DNA of 7,127 nt from X23 sp050251575. Its GTDB lineage: Bacteria; Bacillota; Clostridia; SK-Y3. The stretch lies in contig JBFWMP010000140.1 in NCBI GenBank assembly GCA_050251575.1, positions 1-7,127 on the forward strand, written 5' to 3'. A program made the position numbers and the translations under genes. Below, one piece after another: positions 1 through 6,791 of this stretch. Numbering within the stretch: the first letter of the stretch is position 1; each line of letters begins with the position of its first letter. Below the pieces are notes generated by a model that was not told the DNA's origin, made no database searches, and was given only the letters and a program-made list of their open reading frames with translations.

Positions 1-386
1 CCTAGTGTAACGGAAGTAGTGAATAACATTCTAATAACTCTAAACAACTCAATAAAGGCTATAAAGTAGAAAATATTCGTGAGTATCCAAAACAACCTAT
101 TCTTCATGAATGAATCTTGATATATAGTTAAATTTTTATTTTCATGGATTTTAATTGCTATTTTATCTGATGTACCAACACCAATAAGATATGCTATTGA
201 ACCTATCAAAATAATCATCCAAGTCTCAATTCCTGCGCTATATAGAGAAAAAAGTCTCAACGAAGCTAGAAATGTAATAAATCCCCACTCATAGCAATAT
301 AAGACATCAGGGGCTACCCATGTCTTTCTCCTATGATGCAAATAGAATCCAATACTAAACAAAAAGAAAGATATTAAATATCCCAA
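1..386 (-). CDS. Polytopic membrane protein, probable Wzy-type repeat-unit polymerase (partial, 5' part only)
   Basis: The minus strand stays open from a TTG at 386-384 to the window edge, giving 128 codons of a hydrophobic protein. It begins MGYLISFFLF and has about four membrane segments, near residues 1-15, 31-48, 54-72 and 97-120, with basic stretches (HHRRK) between. This pattern and the position after glycosyltransferase genes fit an O-antigen/oligosaccharide repeat-unit polymerase, which joins lipid-linked repeat units on the outer face of the inner membrane. Wzy proteins share little sequence, so the call rests on topology and context; a flippase or other polytopic protein remains possible. 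The in-frame codon at 401-399 is a stop and no in-frame ATG lies between it and the TTG. A GAGG at 397-400 would serve the TTG with a 10-nt spacer. The same GAGG is better spaced for an ATG at 391-389, which hits a stop after five codons. The gene starts 32 nt after the GT4 gene. Confidence 0.65.
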   Translation of the reverse strand, partial: MGYLISFFLFSIGFYLHHRRKTWVAPDVLYCYEWGFITFLASLRLFSLYSAGIETWMIILIGSIAYLIGVGTSDKIAIKIHENKNLTIYQDSFMKNRLFWILTNIFYFIAFIELFRVIRMLFTTSVTL

Positions 387-418
387 CTCATTCTTACCTC
401 ATATGTCTGTTCATTTAG

Positions 419-1642
419 TTACAGTTGCTCAATCAATCTAGTTGAATACATTGGAGTAGATGATATAAAAATTTGCTCGATTTCTTCAAACTCAATATTC
501 TTTAGATTTTTAAGAAAATCAATAACACGATTAACTGCAGCTTGATCATTATTTTTTATAATGAGCGCATTAGTATATTTCTTTAAAGGGCCCAAACAGG
601 GATCCAATTCATAGGTATATATATGAATAATTGGTTTCCCTGTTGACATGTATTCATATATTTTTGAGGGAGCCATCGGACTGTCAGCATTACCTATACT
701 TAATAAAACATCGGCTTTTTCTATATAAGAGATAGCAACACTGTATGGCTTAAAGCCAAGTCCTTTAATTCTACCTTCCGAGGTAGATTCTGCTTTTTCA
801 AGGATATCATCACAATCCCCCCCCCCAATAAAAATCACCTGCAATTTAAGATATGGAAGAACCTGAGTAAATAAATTGCATGTATATTGAGGATTTCTTA
901 GAACCCTATATAAGGTGCCAGCGTAAACAATGTTTATTACATCGCTAGCACTATACACATTCTTCGAAACAGAGCTTTTTGAAGACGGTTTTATAATCAG
1001 TGGAAAATTAACAATTTCCATCTTTGAAATGAAATTTTTAAAGAGATTACTATAATAATGATCTTTATGATTTTCCATAATCAGTATTTTGTCAAAAAAA
1101 GGGAATAATTTATATTCCCATCTAAGACCAAAATACTCTCGTAGTTTCGGGGATAAGAAACCATCGCCTCCTCGTTCATTTGAAAGAGAATCTGTTGAAT
1201 AAAACACTATTTTTATGTTGGGATATATGTCTTTTAATTTTTTCGCAGCAATTAAACCTTCTAAAGGGGTATAAGAAGCAATTAAAACTGATTCCACATT
1301 TCTTTGAATAACTACTTTCAATAATTTAAGATAATTCTTGACAAGTTTGTTACTTTTTAAAGGATATTTCAGAATGTGCATACTTTTATGTAAAATAGTT
1401 AGAACTCTATTGATCCAACGTCTTATATATCCGTGTTTCTTAGTTGTATTTAAGTAAAATGGAATATCTATTCTTTCAATCTTTACTCCATCAATTATCT
1501 TCTCATTATGTTCATCCTGATAGCATATTACAGTACAATCATTTCCATGTTTCTTAATTTCTTTAGCAAGTTGATGAATACAGACGCCTGTTGCACCTGG
1601 TCTAGGCAAATAATAGTTTGTTAGAAATATATAGTTTTTCAT
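419..1642 (-). CDS. GT4-type (GT-B fold) glycosyltransferase with in-frame poly-G tract
   Basis: Probable cytoplasmic glycosyltransferase adding one sugar of the repeat unit from a nucleotide-sugar donor; donor and acceptor cannot be read from sequence. The N-terminal acceptor half opens with a beta strand and glycine loop typical of GT4 enzymes (FLTNYYLPRPGATG, residues 6-19). The C-terminal donor half begins at about residue 236 (INIVYAGTLY), carries the Gly-rich strand FIGGGD (271-276) and ends with the nucleotide-sugar motif APSKIYEYMSTGKPII (324-339). Glu330 fits the second Glu of the E-x7-E motif; the first position is Pro322, a variation seen in some GT4 enzymes. The length of 407 residues is normal. 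Gly273-275 are all GGG codons within a run of ten G, so the gene is a strong candidate for phase variation. The ATG start lies 63 nt after the preceding gene with no convincing Shine-Dalgarno; no upstream in-frame standard start precedes the nearest stop, so the start is secure. Confidence 0.9.
   Translation of the reverse strand: MKNYIFLTNYYLPRPGATGVCIHQLAKEIKKHGNDCTVICYQDEHNEKIIDGVKIERIDIPFYLNTTKKHGYIRRWINRVLTILHKSMHILKYPLKSNKLVKNYLKLLKVVIQRNVESVLIASYTPLEGLIAAKKLKDIYPNIKIVFYSTDSLSNERGGDGFLSPKLREYFGLRWEYKLFPFFDKILIMENHKDHYYSNLFKNFISKMEIVNFPLIIKPSSKSSVSKNVYSASDVINIVYAGTLYRVLRNPQYTCNLFTQVLPYLKLQVIFIGGGDCDDILEKAESTSEGRIKGLGFKPYSVAISYIEKADVLLSIGNADSPMAPSKIYEYMSTGKPIIHIYTYELDPCLGPLKKYTNALIIKNNDQAAVNRVIDFLKNLKNIEFEEIEQIFISSTPMYSTRLIEQL
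817..826 (-). repeat. G10 homopolymer in the GT4 coding strand (candidate contingency tract)
   Basis: Ten consecutive C on the plus strand read as ten G in the coding strand, covering Gly273-Gly275 and the first base of Asp276. At ten G the frame is open. At eleven G a TGA follows two codons after the tract; at nine G the frame ends at a TAG at 721-723. Either change removes the donor-binding C-terminus. Confidence 0.9.
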
Positions 1643-1705
1643 TCGAATATTTAACTCATTGTGCCTTATTTTTCAAATTTTTCCAAATGAACTCAATAGT
1701 GTCAT

Positions 1706-2710
1706 CTATAATTTTTCATGCCGAATAATACGTAAAACTCTGAAAATCTGGGTTGGAATGGATATATTAACAACCATTACGAGAGCCAACACTTTTCGAG
1801 GAATTCCCAATGGCGCCTTTAATAATATCCCCAATCCTTTCCTTAAGTCTCTCTTTAAGGTCATAATTGTATTCTTTTTATTTAGAGAATCGTCAGATAA
1901 ACCATAATAGACAATTTTAGACAGCAAAGAAAAACTTGTTCTTGCCTTTTTTACCTCACCAAGAAATCGGATTGTCCCATAATCTTCCTTTTGTGTAAGT
2001 TTATATAATTCCTCTGCAGCATCATATAAATCGAAATCCTTTCTTCTTAGGCCACCTCTTGTAGTACTACTAGAACCTTGAAAATAGACGTATTTTATTT
2101 GATTACTAACAACAAATCTTTTTGCCCGAGATAAAGCGAGATATTTATAATCAATATCTTCATTGATTTTTCCTTCGCGAAAATAGAGCCTACTCAATAA
2201 ATCCTTTTTAAATAAACATCTGCAGACTGAGTAGCTCCCAGTAGTAGTAGTAGTAGTAGTCATAAAGTATTGAAGTATTTCTTTATCATTAAAGAGTTCC
2301 AATTTCTCTTGTGGATTTTTTACTTCAAAAGGAAATCTATTCGACATGACAAAGTCAATTTGTGCTACATCCGCATCATTTGCTACTATTAGATTATGAA
2401 GATACTCATACATATCCTTCTCAATCCAATCATCACTATCCACAAATCCAATAAATTCTCCTGAAATATTTTGTAGCCCGTAATTTCTTGCACTACTTTG
2501 GCCTTTGTTCTCTTGATTTAAAACCTTGATGATATTCTGATACTTTGCTTCTAATTCTTTACACAAAGCCAACGAATTATCAGTTGACCCATCATTAATT
2601 AATAGAATTTCAATATTTTTATACGTCTGAGCAAGCAAAGATTCAACACATCTTCCAATATATTTCTCAACATTGTACACGGGAACGATAATACTAATTT
2701 TTGGATTCAT
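1706..2710 (-). CDS. GT2 family glycosyltransferase with a seven-threonine tract
   Basis: Family 2 (GT-A fold) glycosyltransferase of the WcaA-like type, acting at the cytoplasmic face of the membrane on the growing lipid-linked oligosaccharide. The opening ISIIVPVYNVEKYIGRCVESLL (split here as residues 5-26) is the classic GT2 nucleotide-binding start, followed by NDGSTDNS (39-46). The metal-binding DXD is Asp91-Ser92-Asp93 in FVDSDDW, and the candidate catalytic ED pair is Glu184-Asp185 in INEDIDY. Hydrophobic and basic segments near 286-330 suggest membrane association. Residues 151-157 are seven Thr all coded ACT, just before the GSYSVCRCLFKK segment, where relatives have the 'klykr' acceptor-side motif; this is an in-frame microsatellite. 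The ATG abuts the TAG of the propeller gene with no spacer, and AGGA at 2720-2723 gives a 9-nt Shine-Dalgarno spacing. The transferred sugar is unknown. Confidence 0.92.
   Translation of the reverse strand: MNPKISIIVPVYNVEKYIGRCVESLLAQTYKNIEILLINDGSTDNSLALCKELEAKYQNIIKVLNQENKGQSSARNYGLQNISGEFIGFVDSDDWIEKDMYEYLHNLIVANDADVAQIDFVMSNRFPFEVKNPQEKLELFNDKEILQYFMTTTTTTTGSYSVCRCLFKKDLLSRLYFREGKINEDIDYKYLALSRAKRFVVSNQIKYVYFQGSSSTTRGGLRRKDFDLYDAAEELYKLTQKEDYGTIRFLGEVKKARTSFSLLSKIVYYGLSDDSLNKKNTIMTLKRDLRKGLGILLKAPLGIPRKVLALVMVVNISIPTQIFRVLRIIRHEKL
2240..2260 (-). repeat. (ACT)7 trinucleotide microsatellite in a GT2 gene
   Basis: Seven perfect ACT codons on the coding strand (AGT repeated on the plus strand) encode Thr151-Thr157. 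Unit gain or loss would change the number of threonines without breaking the frame. Confidence 0.95.
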
Positions 2711-3949
2711 CTATACTCGTCCTATAAACAAACTTCGTTTACCAAATTTAACTGAATCGATGCATAGTCCATTCCCATCCCTTCTCCACCTCGGATGCAA
2801 ATCACATCTAGTATCATTGTCATACTTGAAAGGCATGAAAACCTTTGCAACTACATACGGATCTTCGTTTTCTCTCATGCGGTAGACACTAGAGATTCTT
2901 GCTCGGTCTGGATAAGTATCCGTTAATACGAGAGATAAGTCAGGAGAATAACTTGGATGTCCATCCCGATCCAACCCTGGCCATAAGCGCATGTAATCGT
3001 GGGACTTATCTCTTAACAAGTAATAACCAACACCAGAATTTTTCTTATTTGCAAATGAGATGATCTCATCATCGTTCTTCCAGTTACAATGTGATACCAT
3101 ATCGTCATCCAATAAGTTATACATCCCAGTTCCATCGGTATTACATGTTACTAGACGAGAGTACTTTCTCTGCCCATGCATCCATCTATGAAGCACCATA
3201 AAGCGGCTACCGCTCGGAGAAATCATAATATGGTTTACTTTATGCTCTGATGATTCCATTTCTTTTCGAGTTTCAAATCGATAAAAGTCAGTATAATGCA
3301 ATAAAGGGATAATTTTTCCAGACACCAAATCAACCTTCCAGATACAAGGGCTATCTGGGACTAACATTCCTGCTGTCTTGTCTGGTAGATTTGAATATCC
3401 ATACCCTTTACGTAAACGATGTAGACGTGAGAAATCCAGAGTCAATGCAAAATCACCTGATTGAGCGACACTATATACAGGCATATCAATAACTCTTTCT
3501 TCTAGAGTATCTATTGTAAGTATCACTGAACAATATTGCTCATCCCTAAAGTCGTTGAATAGAATTTTACTTTGAAAATCAGGACCTAACCATTGCAACA
3601 TACATCCTTGCTGCACATTCCAAGCATGAGTCTTTCCTAGAATTCTCATCGCATTATTGTTTTCAGTATCAATTAAAGCAATATTTGCAGATTCCTTCGG
3701 TGCTACATCTTTCCAAGTACATTTTGCTTGCAAGCATAAAACGTATCGATCAGAGGCATCCCAAGGTGATTTATCGTAGTATCCAAAAAAGTATTCATTT
3801 CCATCATTCGGCGATAATTGAACTAAATTTCCATAACTTTCTCTTTTTCGTGAAACCAAAACAAAAATCGATTGATATAATCGTTTTACTATCTTTCTCA
3901 CATAGGGGAATCGTTGGAAAATGGTGTTAATTTTTGATTCAATACCCAC
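2711..3949 (-). CDS. PL22-like beta-propeller protein of unknown function in a polysaccharide locus
   Basis: A 412-residue protein made of repeated propeller-blade motifs: FFGYYDKSPWDASDRYVL (54-71), KVNHIMISPSGSRFMVLHRW (237-256), SHCNWKNDDEIISF (286-299), DGHPSYSPDLSLVLTD (329-344) and CDLHPRWRRDGNGLCIDS (382-399). From memory these line up with blades of cytosolic PL22 oligogalacturonate lyase, whose length (about 390 residues) is similar. Arg265 then falls on the lyase's proposed catalytic Arg, and His331 and His385 on two metal-binding His. A third His would be Asp383 and the Gln ligand Thr380. No signal peptide is seen; the N-terminus is basic and amphipathic, so it is probably cytoplasmic. 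Function is not established: a glycan-modifying or lyase-like enzyme is possible, but so is a scaffold. The start is GTG, with AGGAA at 3956-3960, 2 nt after the preceding stop and directly before the next gene. Similar proteins are sometimes labelled WD40-like or glycosyltransferase in databases. Confidence 0.75.
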   Translation of the reverse strand: MGIESKINTIFQRFPYVRKIVKRLYQSIFVLVSRKRESYGNLVQLSPNDGNEYFFGYYDKSPWDASDRYVLCLQAKCTWKDVAPKESANIALIDTENNNAMRILGKTHAWNVQQGCMLQWLGPDFQSKILFNDFRDEQYCSVILTIDTLEERVIDMPVYSVAQSGDFALTLDFSRLHRLRKGYGYSNLPDKTAGMLVPDSPCIWKVDLVSGKIIPLLHYTDFYRFETRKEMESSEHKVNHIMISPSGSRFMVLHRWMHGQRKYSRLVTCNTDGTGMYNLLDDDMVSHCNWKNDDEIISFANKKNSGVGYYLLRDKSHDYMRLWPGLDRDGHPSYSPDLSLVLTDTYPDRARISSVYRMRENEDPYVVAKVFMPFKYDNDTRCDLHPRWRRDGNGLCIDSVKFGKRSLFIGRV

Positions 3950-3951
3950 AT

Positions 3952-4767
3952 CTAATTCCTTAGAAATTTCCGATACACAAATTTTTGGACAGTTTCAGGA
4001 AGAATATAAATACCCATCTGAGAAAGCGCTACTACACAAAAATCAATGACAGAACAATAATTCTGCTTCAATGCCTCATATCTTATTGATATCAGGAATT
4101 TTGTGTTGATCCAACTTTTTCTTTTTATGTACGTACTCTCATCAAATCTAAAAAAAAACAACACTTCAGGGATATTAATTCCGATACAATCATTATTAAG
4201 TAGTCTTAACCATAGATCAGTATCTTGGTTCTTCCGTAAATCTCTATAACATCCAACTTCTAGCAATTTTGATTTTCTATACATAACTGTAGGATGGTTA
4301 AAAGGATCTCTCCTCCGAACATACTTTATTACAGCCTCAGCGGTTAAAGGAACTCTTCTTATACCAACCACATTTTCGATTGAATCAGTAAATTCATAAA
4401 CAGGACAACCGACTATATCTATACTAGGGTTCCTCTCAAATTCAGCAATTTGCCTCTCACATCTTGTTGGCATGGAAATATCATCAGAATCCATTCTTGC
4501 AATTAACTCATTCTGACAGACCTTAATGCCTTCATTAAGAGCTAGTCCTAAACCAACATTCTTCTCAAGTTGAATTCCTTTAATCAGACCATCGGAAGCT
4601 TTACTGATTTTGTTTATTACTTTTTGTATACTGTCTGGGACCGGACCATCTTTAACCAGAATGATTTCATCTGGTTTAAGGGTTTGATCAACCATACTCT
4701 GTAAGCTCTGTTCAAAATAAACGGGATTATCATCCCGATAAACAGTCATCAACACACTGTATTTCAT
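3952..4767 (-). CDS. AmsE-like GT2 family glycosyltransferase
   Basis: Family 2 glycosyltransferase of the AmsE-like subgroup (named after the amylovoran enzyme), probably adding an early sugar of the repeat unit at the inner face of the membrane. The N-terminus YSVLMTVYRDDNPVYFEQSL (3-22), the loop ILVKDGP (36-42), LEKNVGLGLALNEG (67-80) and ARMDSDDISMPTR (90-102) are characteristic; the DXD is Asp93-Ser94-Asp95. FNHPTVMYRKS (156-166) and NQDTDLWLRL (180-189) supply the acceptor-side and catalytic-Asp region. The C-terminus (238-262) is hydrophobic and amphipathic. The length of 271 residues is normal. Its ATG overlaps the stop of the phosphoglycosyl transferase gene as ATGA, suggesting translational coupling; the Shine-Dalgarno is weak. 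A run of nine T codes Phe204-206. Sugar specificity is unknown. Confidence 0.92.
   Translation of the reverse strand: MKYSVLMTVYRDDNPVYFEQSLQSMVDQTLKPDEIILVKDGPVPDSIQKVINKISKASDGLIKGIQLEKNVGLGLALNEGIKVCQNELIARMDSDDISMPTRCERQIAEFERNPSIDIVGCPVYEFTDSIENVVGIRRVPLTAEAVIKYVRRRDPFNHPTVMYRKSKLLEVGCYRDLRKNQDTDLWLRLLNNDCIGINIPEVLFFFRFDESTYIKRKSWINTKFLISIRYEALKQNYCSVIDFCVVALSQMGIYILPETVQKFVYRKFLRN
3956..3960 (-). promoter_or_regulatory. Shine-Dalgarno AGGAA deciding the GTG start of the propeller gene
   Basis: AGGAA lies inside the last two sense codons and stop of the GT2 gene (AGG AAT TAG), 6 nt before GTG 3949-3947. An ATG at 3951-3949 is one frame off and does not open the propeller frame, so GTG is the start. 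Confidence 0.6.
4150..4158 (-). repeat. T9 homopolymer in the AmsE-like gene
   Basis: Nine T on the coding strand encode Phe204-Phe206. A tenth T creates TAG immediately after the tract. Loss of one T leads to a TAA about eight codons later. The tract is longer than any other A or T run I noticed in the window, but such runs also arise by chance in AT-rich DNA. Confidence 0.8.
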
Positions 4768-5459
4768 GAGTCTTTCTTAATAACGGTAATAACTGTTTTC
4801 ATTAGTAAAATAATGTCAGAAAAAAAGGAGAAGGATTGTATTGATTCAATATTAATCCTCATCTTCTCCCCCAATATCCTCTCCACATACACCTCATCAG
4901 TATTCTCTGCTTCCTTCAAGATTTTTTCTTCGTCTTTGTATTCAATACTCGCCTTTGATGTCACGCCCGCAGGAAGCAGCAAGGTAGCTTTCATTTCATC
5001 AGTATAACAGGCTACGTACTTAGGCACTTCTGGTCTTGTTCCGACGAAGGTCATATCACCAGTAAGGATGTTGAGTAACTGTGGGACCTCATCCAGCCTA
5101 TACTTTCTTAACTTCTTCCCGATCTTGGTTACCCTGGAATCATTATTGATGGTAACAAGAGAACCAATCTGATCGGCATTCACTACCATGGTTCGGAACT
5201 TAAAGATCTTGAATACTTTTCCGTACTGAGTAACGCGTTCCTGTCTATAAAAGACAGGTCCTTTGGAATCAGCTTTTATGAACAGTGAAACAATTAGAAA
5301 GACTGGAGAAAGCACTACCAGCAAGACAATCGACATGACAATGTCGAAAAGTCTTTTAACCAGTAAAGAAACAACTTTCTTTCTAAGGATTTCATAATAC
5401 GGTCTTACCGCATCATTCTGCATGTCTATGGGAAGCTTATCCCATCGCTTAACCAACAT
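4764..5459 (-). CDS. Small monotopic phosphoglycosyl transferase (undecaprenyl-phosphate sugar phosphotransferase)
   Basis: Initiating enzyme of the repeat unit: it moves a sugar phosphate from a UDP-sugar to undecaprenyl phosphate at the cytoplasmic face of the membrane (PglC-like bacterial sugar transferase domain). The N-terminal helix motif KRLFDI (35-40) leads into the re-entrant membrane helix (about 36-62) with the Ser51-Pro52 break. GPVFYRQERVTQYGK (67-81) and FKIFKFRTM (83-91) follow. The catalytic Asp-Glu pair is Asp123-Glu124 in RLDEVPQLLNI, then GDMTFVGTRPEVPKYV (134-149). The length of 231 residues marks the small form, without the N-terminal helical bundle of WbaP/WcaJ. The start ATG is 6 nt after the aminotransferase stop; the N-terminal RWDKLP...RPYYEIL segment is typical of this subgroup, which supports the start. 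Pairing with an aminotransferase hints at an amino sugar as first residue (inference). Confidence 0.95.
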   Translation of the reverse strand: MLVKRWDKLPIDMQNDAVRPYYEILRKKVVSLLVKRLFDIVMSIVLLVVLSPVFLIVSLFIKADSKGPVFYRQERVTQYGKVFKIFKFRTMVVNADQIGSLVTINNDSRVTKIGKKLRKYRLDEVPQLLNILTGDMTFVGTRPEVPKYVACYTDEMKATLLLPAGVTSKASIEYKDEEKILKEAENTDEVYVERILGEKMRINIESIQSFSFFSDIILLMKTVITVIKKDS

Positions 5460-5465
5460 ACAGCA

Positions 5466-6674
5466 TTACCTGGTAAGCAAGCTACGAATTGTCTGCAATA
5501 GATACCTAATCTCTTCATCCTTCAAACACGTATTCAACGGCAATGTCACCTCATTCTCAAATTGCTTGTAGGTGTATGGGAAGTCTTTTATCTTGAAGCC
5601 AAGCTTCTTATATGCAGTATGCATGGGAAGGGGCTTATAGTGGACGTTGGTAGCGATTCCTGCTTCTGCCATCTTCTTGATGAATTCGTTTCTCTGTTGC
5701 TCCGAATAGCCATTAATCCTCATCAAGTAGAGATGCCCGCTCGATTCATAGATATCTGTGAAGTGTACTAGAGATGTAACTGACAAATCTTTCAGCCCTT
5801 CGTCATACATCTCTATTATCTGTCTTCTTCTCTTAAGAATTTCTGGATACCTTCTAAGCTGTATCAGCCCAAGAGCGGCCATTATATCAGTCATATTACA
5901 CTTGTAGTATGGACCGACTATGTCATATTCCCAAGCACCAAACTGTGTCTTTGATAAAGCATCTTTACTCTGCCCATGAAGAGACAGCAATTGAACCTGA
6001 TGATATAATTTATCATTGTCCAATCCTTCACGATCTCTCCAGGTGAGAGCACCTCCTTCAGCCGTAGTTAAATTTTTTACAGCGTGAAATGAGAAGGCAG
6101 AAAAATCTCCAAGCTGCCCAGACATGCTCCCTTTGTAGATAGCACCAATAGAATGTGCAGCATCTGTGATGACTATGACCCGATCAAATAGAGATTGAAT
6201 TTCATTGTTGGGAGAATAGAGTGCTTTATGTTCTTCAAGTATTTGGTAGAGGGTATCGTAATTACACATCACCCCACCAATATCCACGGGGATTACTGCT
6301 TTCGTCTTAGAGGTTATTGCTTTTCCAACTTTCTCATAATCAATTAGAAAAGAATCAGGTGCTACATCAACTAGTACAGGGGTTGCTCCCACATGGATTA
6401 TGGGACTACAGGATGCCGTATATGTGTAGGCGCTCGTAATAACCTCATCACCAGGACCTATCCCAAGAAGAATGAGGCAAAGTTCAAGAGCAGCAGTAGC
6501 AGAATTAAGACAACAGACAGTACTGGTGTGACAATATTCAGCTAACTGTTTCTCAAACTGTTTAGTTTTTGGTCCGGTAGTAATCCAGCCTGATCTTAAG
6601 GTATCAACAACCTCATCTATCTCTTCTTGTGTAATATCAGGAGGAGAAAATGGAATCTTCTTTATTTCACTCAA
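5466..6674 (-). CDS. DegT/DnrJ/EryC1/StrS family PLP-dependent sugar aminotransferase
   Basis: Cytoplasmic aminotransferase that puts an amino group, normally from glutamate, on a keto sugar nucleotide. Features in order: IPFSPPDITQEEIDEV (7-22), SGWITTGPKTKQFE (28-41), the PLP-binding SATAAL (58-63), ITSAYTYTAS (79-88), DAAHSIGA (171-178, Asp171 holding the pyridine N) and SFHAVKNLTTAEGG (195-208) with Lys200 as the Schiff-base lysine. The C-terminal HYKPLPMHTAYKKLGF (345-360) is typical of 4-amino sugar enzymes. The length of 402 residues is normal. Start codon is TTG at 6674-6672, supported by AAGGGGA 6 nt upstream. It is the first gene of the operon and sits beside the initiating transferase, so its product may be the first sugar; bacillosamine-type or other 4-amino sugars are possible, but the partner dehydratase and acetyltransferase are not in the window. 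The exact substrate cannot be told. Confidence 0.95.
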   Translation of the reverse strand: MSEIKKIPFSPPDITQEEIDEVVDTLRSGWITTGPKTKQFEKQLAEYCHTSTVCCLNSATAALELCLILLGIGPGDEVITSAYTYTASCSPIIHVGATPVLVDVAPDSFLIDYEKVGKAITSKTKAVIPVDIGGVMCNYDTLYQILEEHKALYSPNNEIQSLFDRVIVITDAAHSIGAIYKGSMSGQLGDFSAFSFHAVKNLTTAEGGALTWRDREGLDNDKLYHQVQLLSLHGQSKDALSKTQFGAWEYDIVGPYYKCNMTDIMAALGLIQLRRYPEILKRRRQIIEMYDEGLKDLSVTSLVHFTDIYESSGHLYLMRINGYSEQQRNEFIKKMAEAGIATNVHYKPLPMHTAYKKLGFKIKDFPYTYKQFENEVTLPLNTCLKDEEIRYLLQTIRSLLTR

Positions 6675-6680
6675 AGCAAT

Positions 6681-6687
6681 TCCCCTT
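6681..6687 (-). promoter_or_regulatory. Shine-Dalgarno AAGGGGA supporting the TTG start of the aminotransferase
   Basis: Strong purine-rich site with a 6-nt spacer to TTG 6674-6672. No in-frame ATG lies near, and the family's conserved N-terminus begins about seven residues in, so TTG is the best start. Confidence 0.65.
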
Positions 6688-6691
6688 TGTA

Positions 6692-6742
6692 CTAATAGCC
6701 TCGTGATGTTGGATTAGTCAGGACAGCATTTAGGGAGGACAT
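6692..6742 (-). CDS. Candidate leader peptide (16 aa), uncertain
   Basis: ATG 6742-6740 opens a 16-codon frame, MSSLNAVLTNPTSRGY, ending in TAG 17 nt before the aminotransferase TTG. A GAGGAG sits just upstream; using GAGG gives a 5-nt spacer. Position and site suggest a translated leader peptide or coupling ORF, but 16 codons can arise by chance and the peptide has no recognised family. Confidence 0.25.
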   Translation of the reverse strand: MSSLNAVLTNPTSRGY

Positions 6743-6764
6743 AGGCTCCTCTTGAAGAACTCAT
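6714..6764 (-). CDS. Overlapping candidate leader peptide (16 aa), uncertain
   Basis: ATG 6764-6762 opens a 16-codon frame, MSSSRGAYVLPKCCPD, ending in TAA and overlapping the other candidate in a different frame. AGGG lies 8 nt upstream. That site falls within one arm of the 7-bp inverted repeat listed nearby. At most one of the two candidates need be real, possibly neither. Confidence 0.2.
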   Translation of the reverse strand: MSSSRGAYVLPKCCPD

Positions 6765-6780
6765 CACTCCCACCCTATGT
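6739..6780 (-). repeat. Inverted repeat ACATAGG...CCTATGT in the leader
   Basis: Perfect 7-bp arms at 6774-6780 and 6739-6745 enclose 28 nt. GGGAG and TAGGG in this segment can instead pair with CTCCC and CCCTA in the second half, so alternative folds exist. The arms overlap the start signals of the candidate leader peptides. No U-tract follows, so it is not an intrinsic terminator. Confidence 0.35.
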
Positions 6781-6791
6781 TCATAAGTTCC

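Noticed and set aside
1094..1100. A7 runs (also at 4820-4826) as further slippage tracts
   Set aside because: Seven-base A/T runs are expected by chance in DNA of this composition.
1643..1705. Terminator or promoter in the 63-nt gap before the GT4 gene
   Set aside because: The gap is AT-rich with short AAATTT-type symmetry only; no stable stem plus T-run and no paired -35/-10 were found.
1659..1907. Plus-strand open frame opposite the 3' end of the GT2 gene
   Set aside because: Antisense to a clear glycosyltransferase; no ribosome site or family signature. The other plus-strand frames (near 2673-2885, 3685-3930, 4813-5007, 5562-5771) fail for the same reasons.
3949..3951. ATG start for the propeller gene
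   Set aside because: This ATG is out of frame with the long coding frame; GTG 3949-3947 with the AGGAA site fits better.
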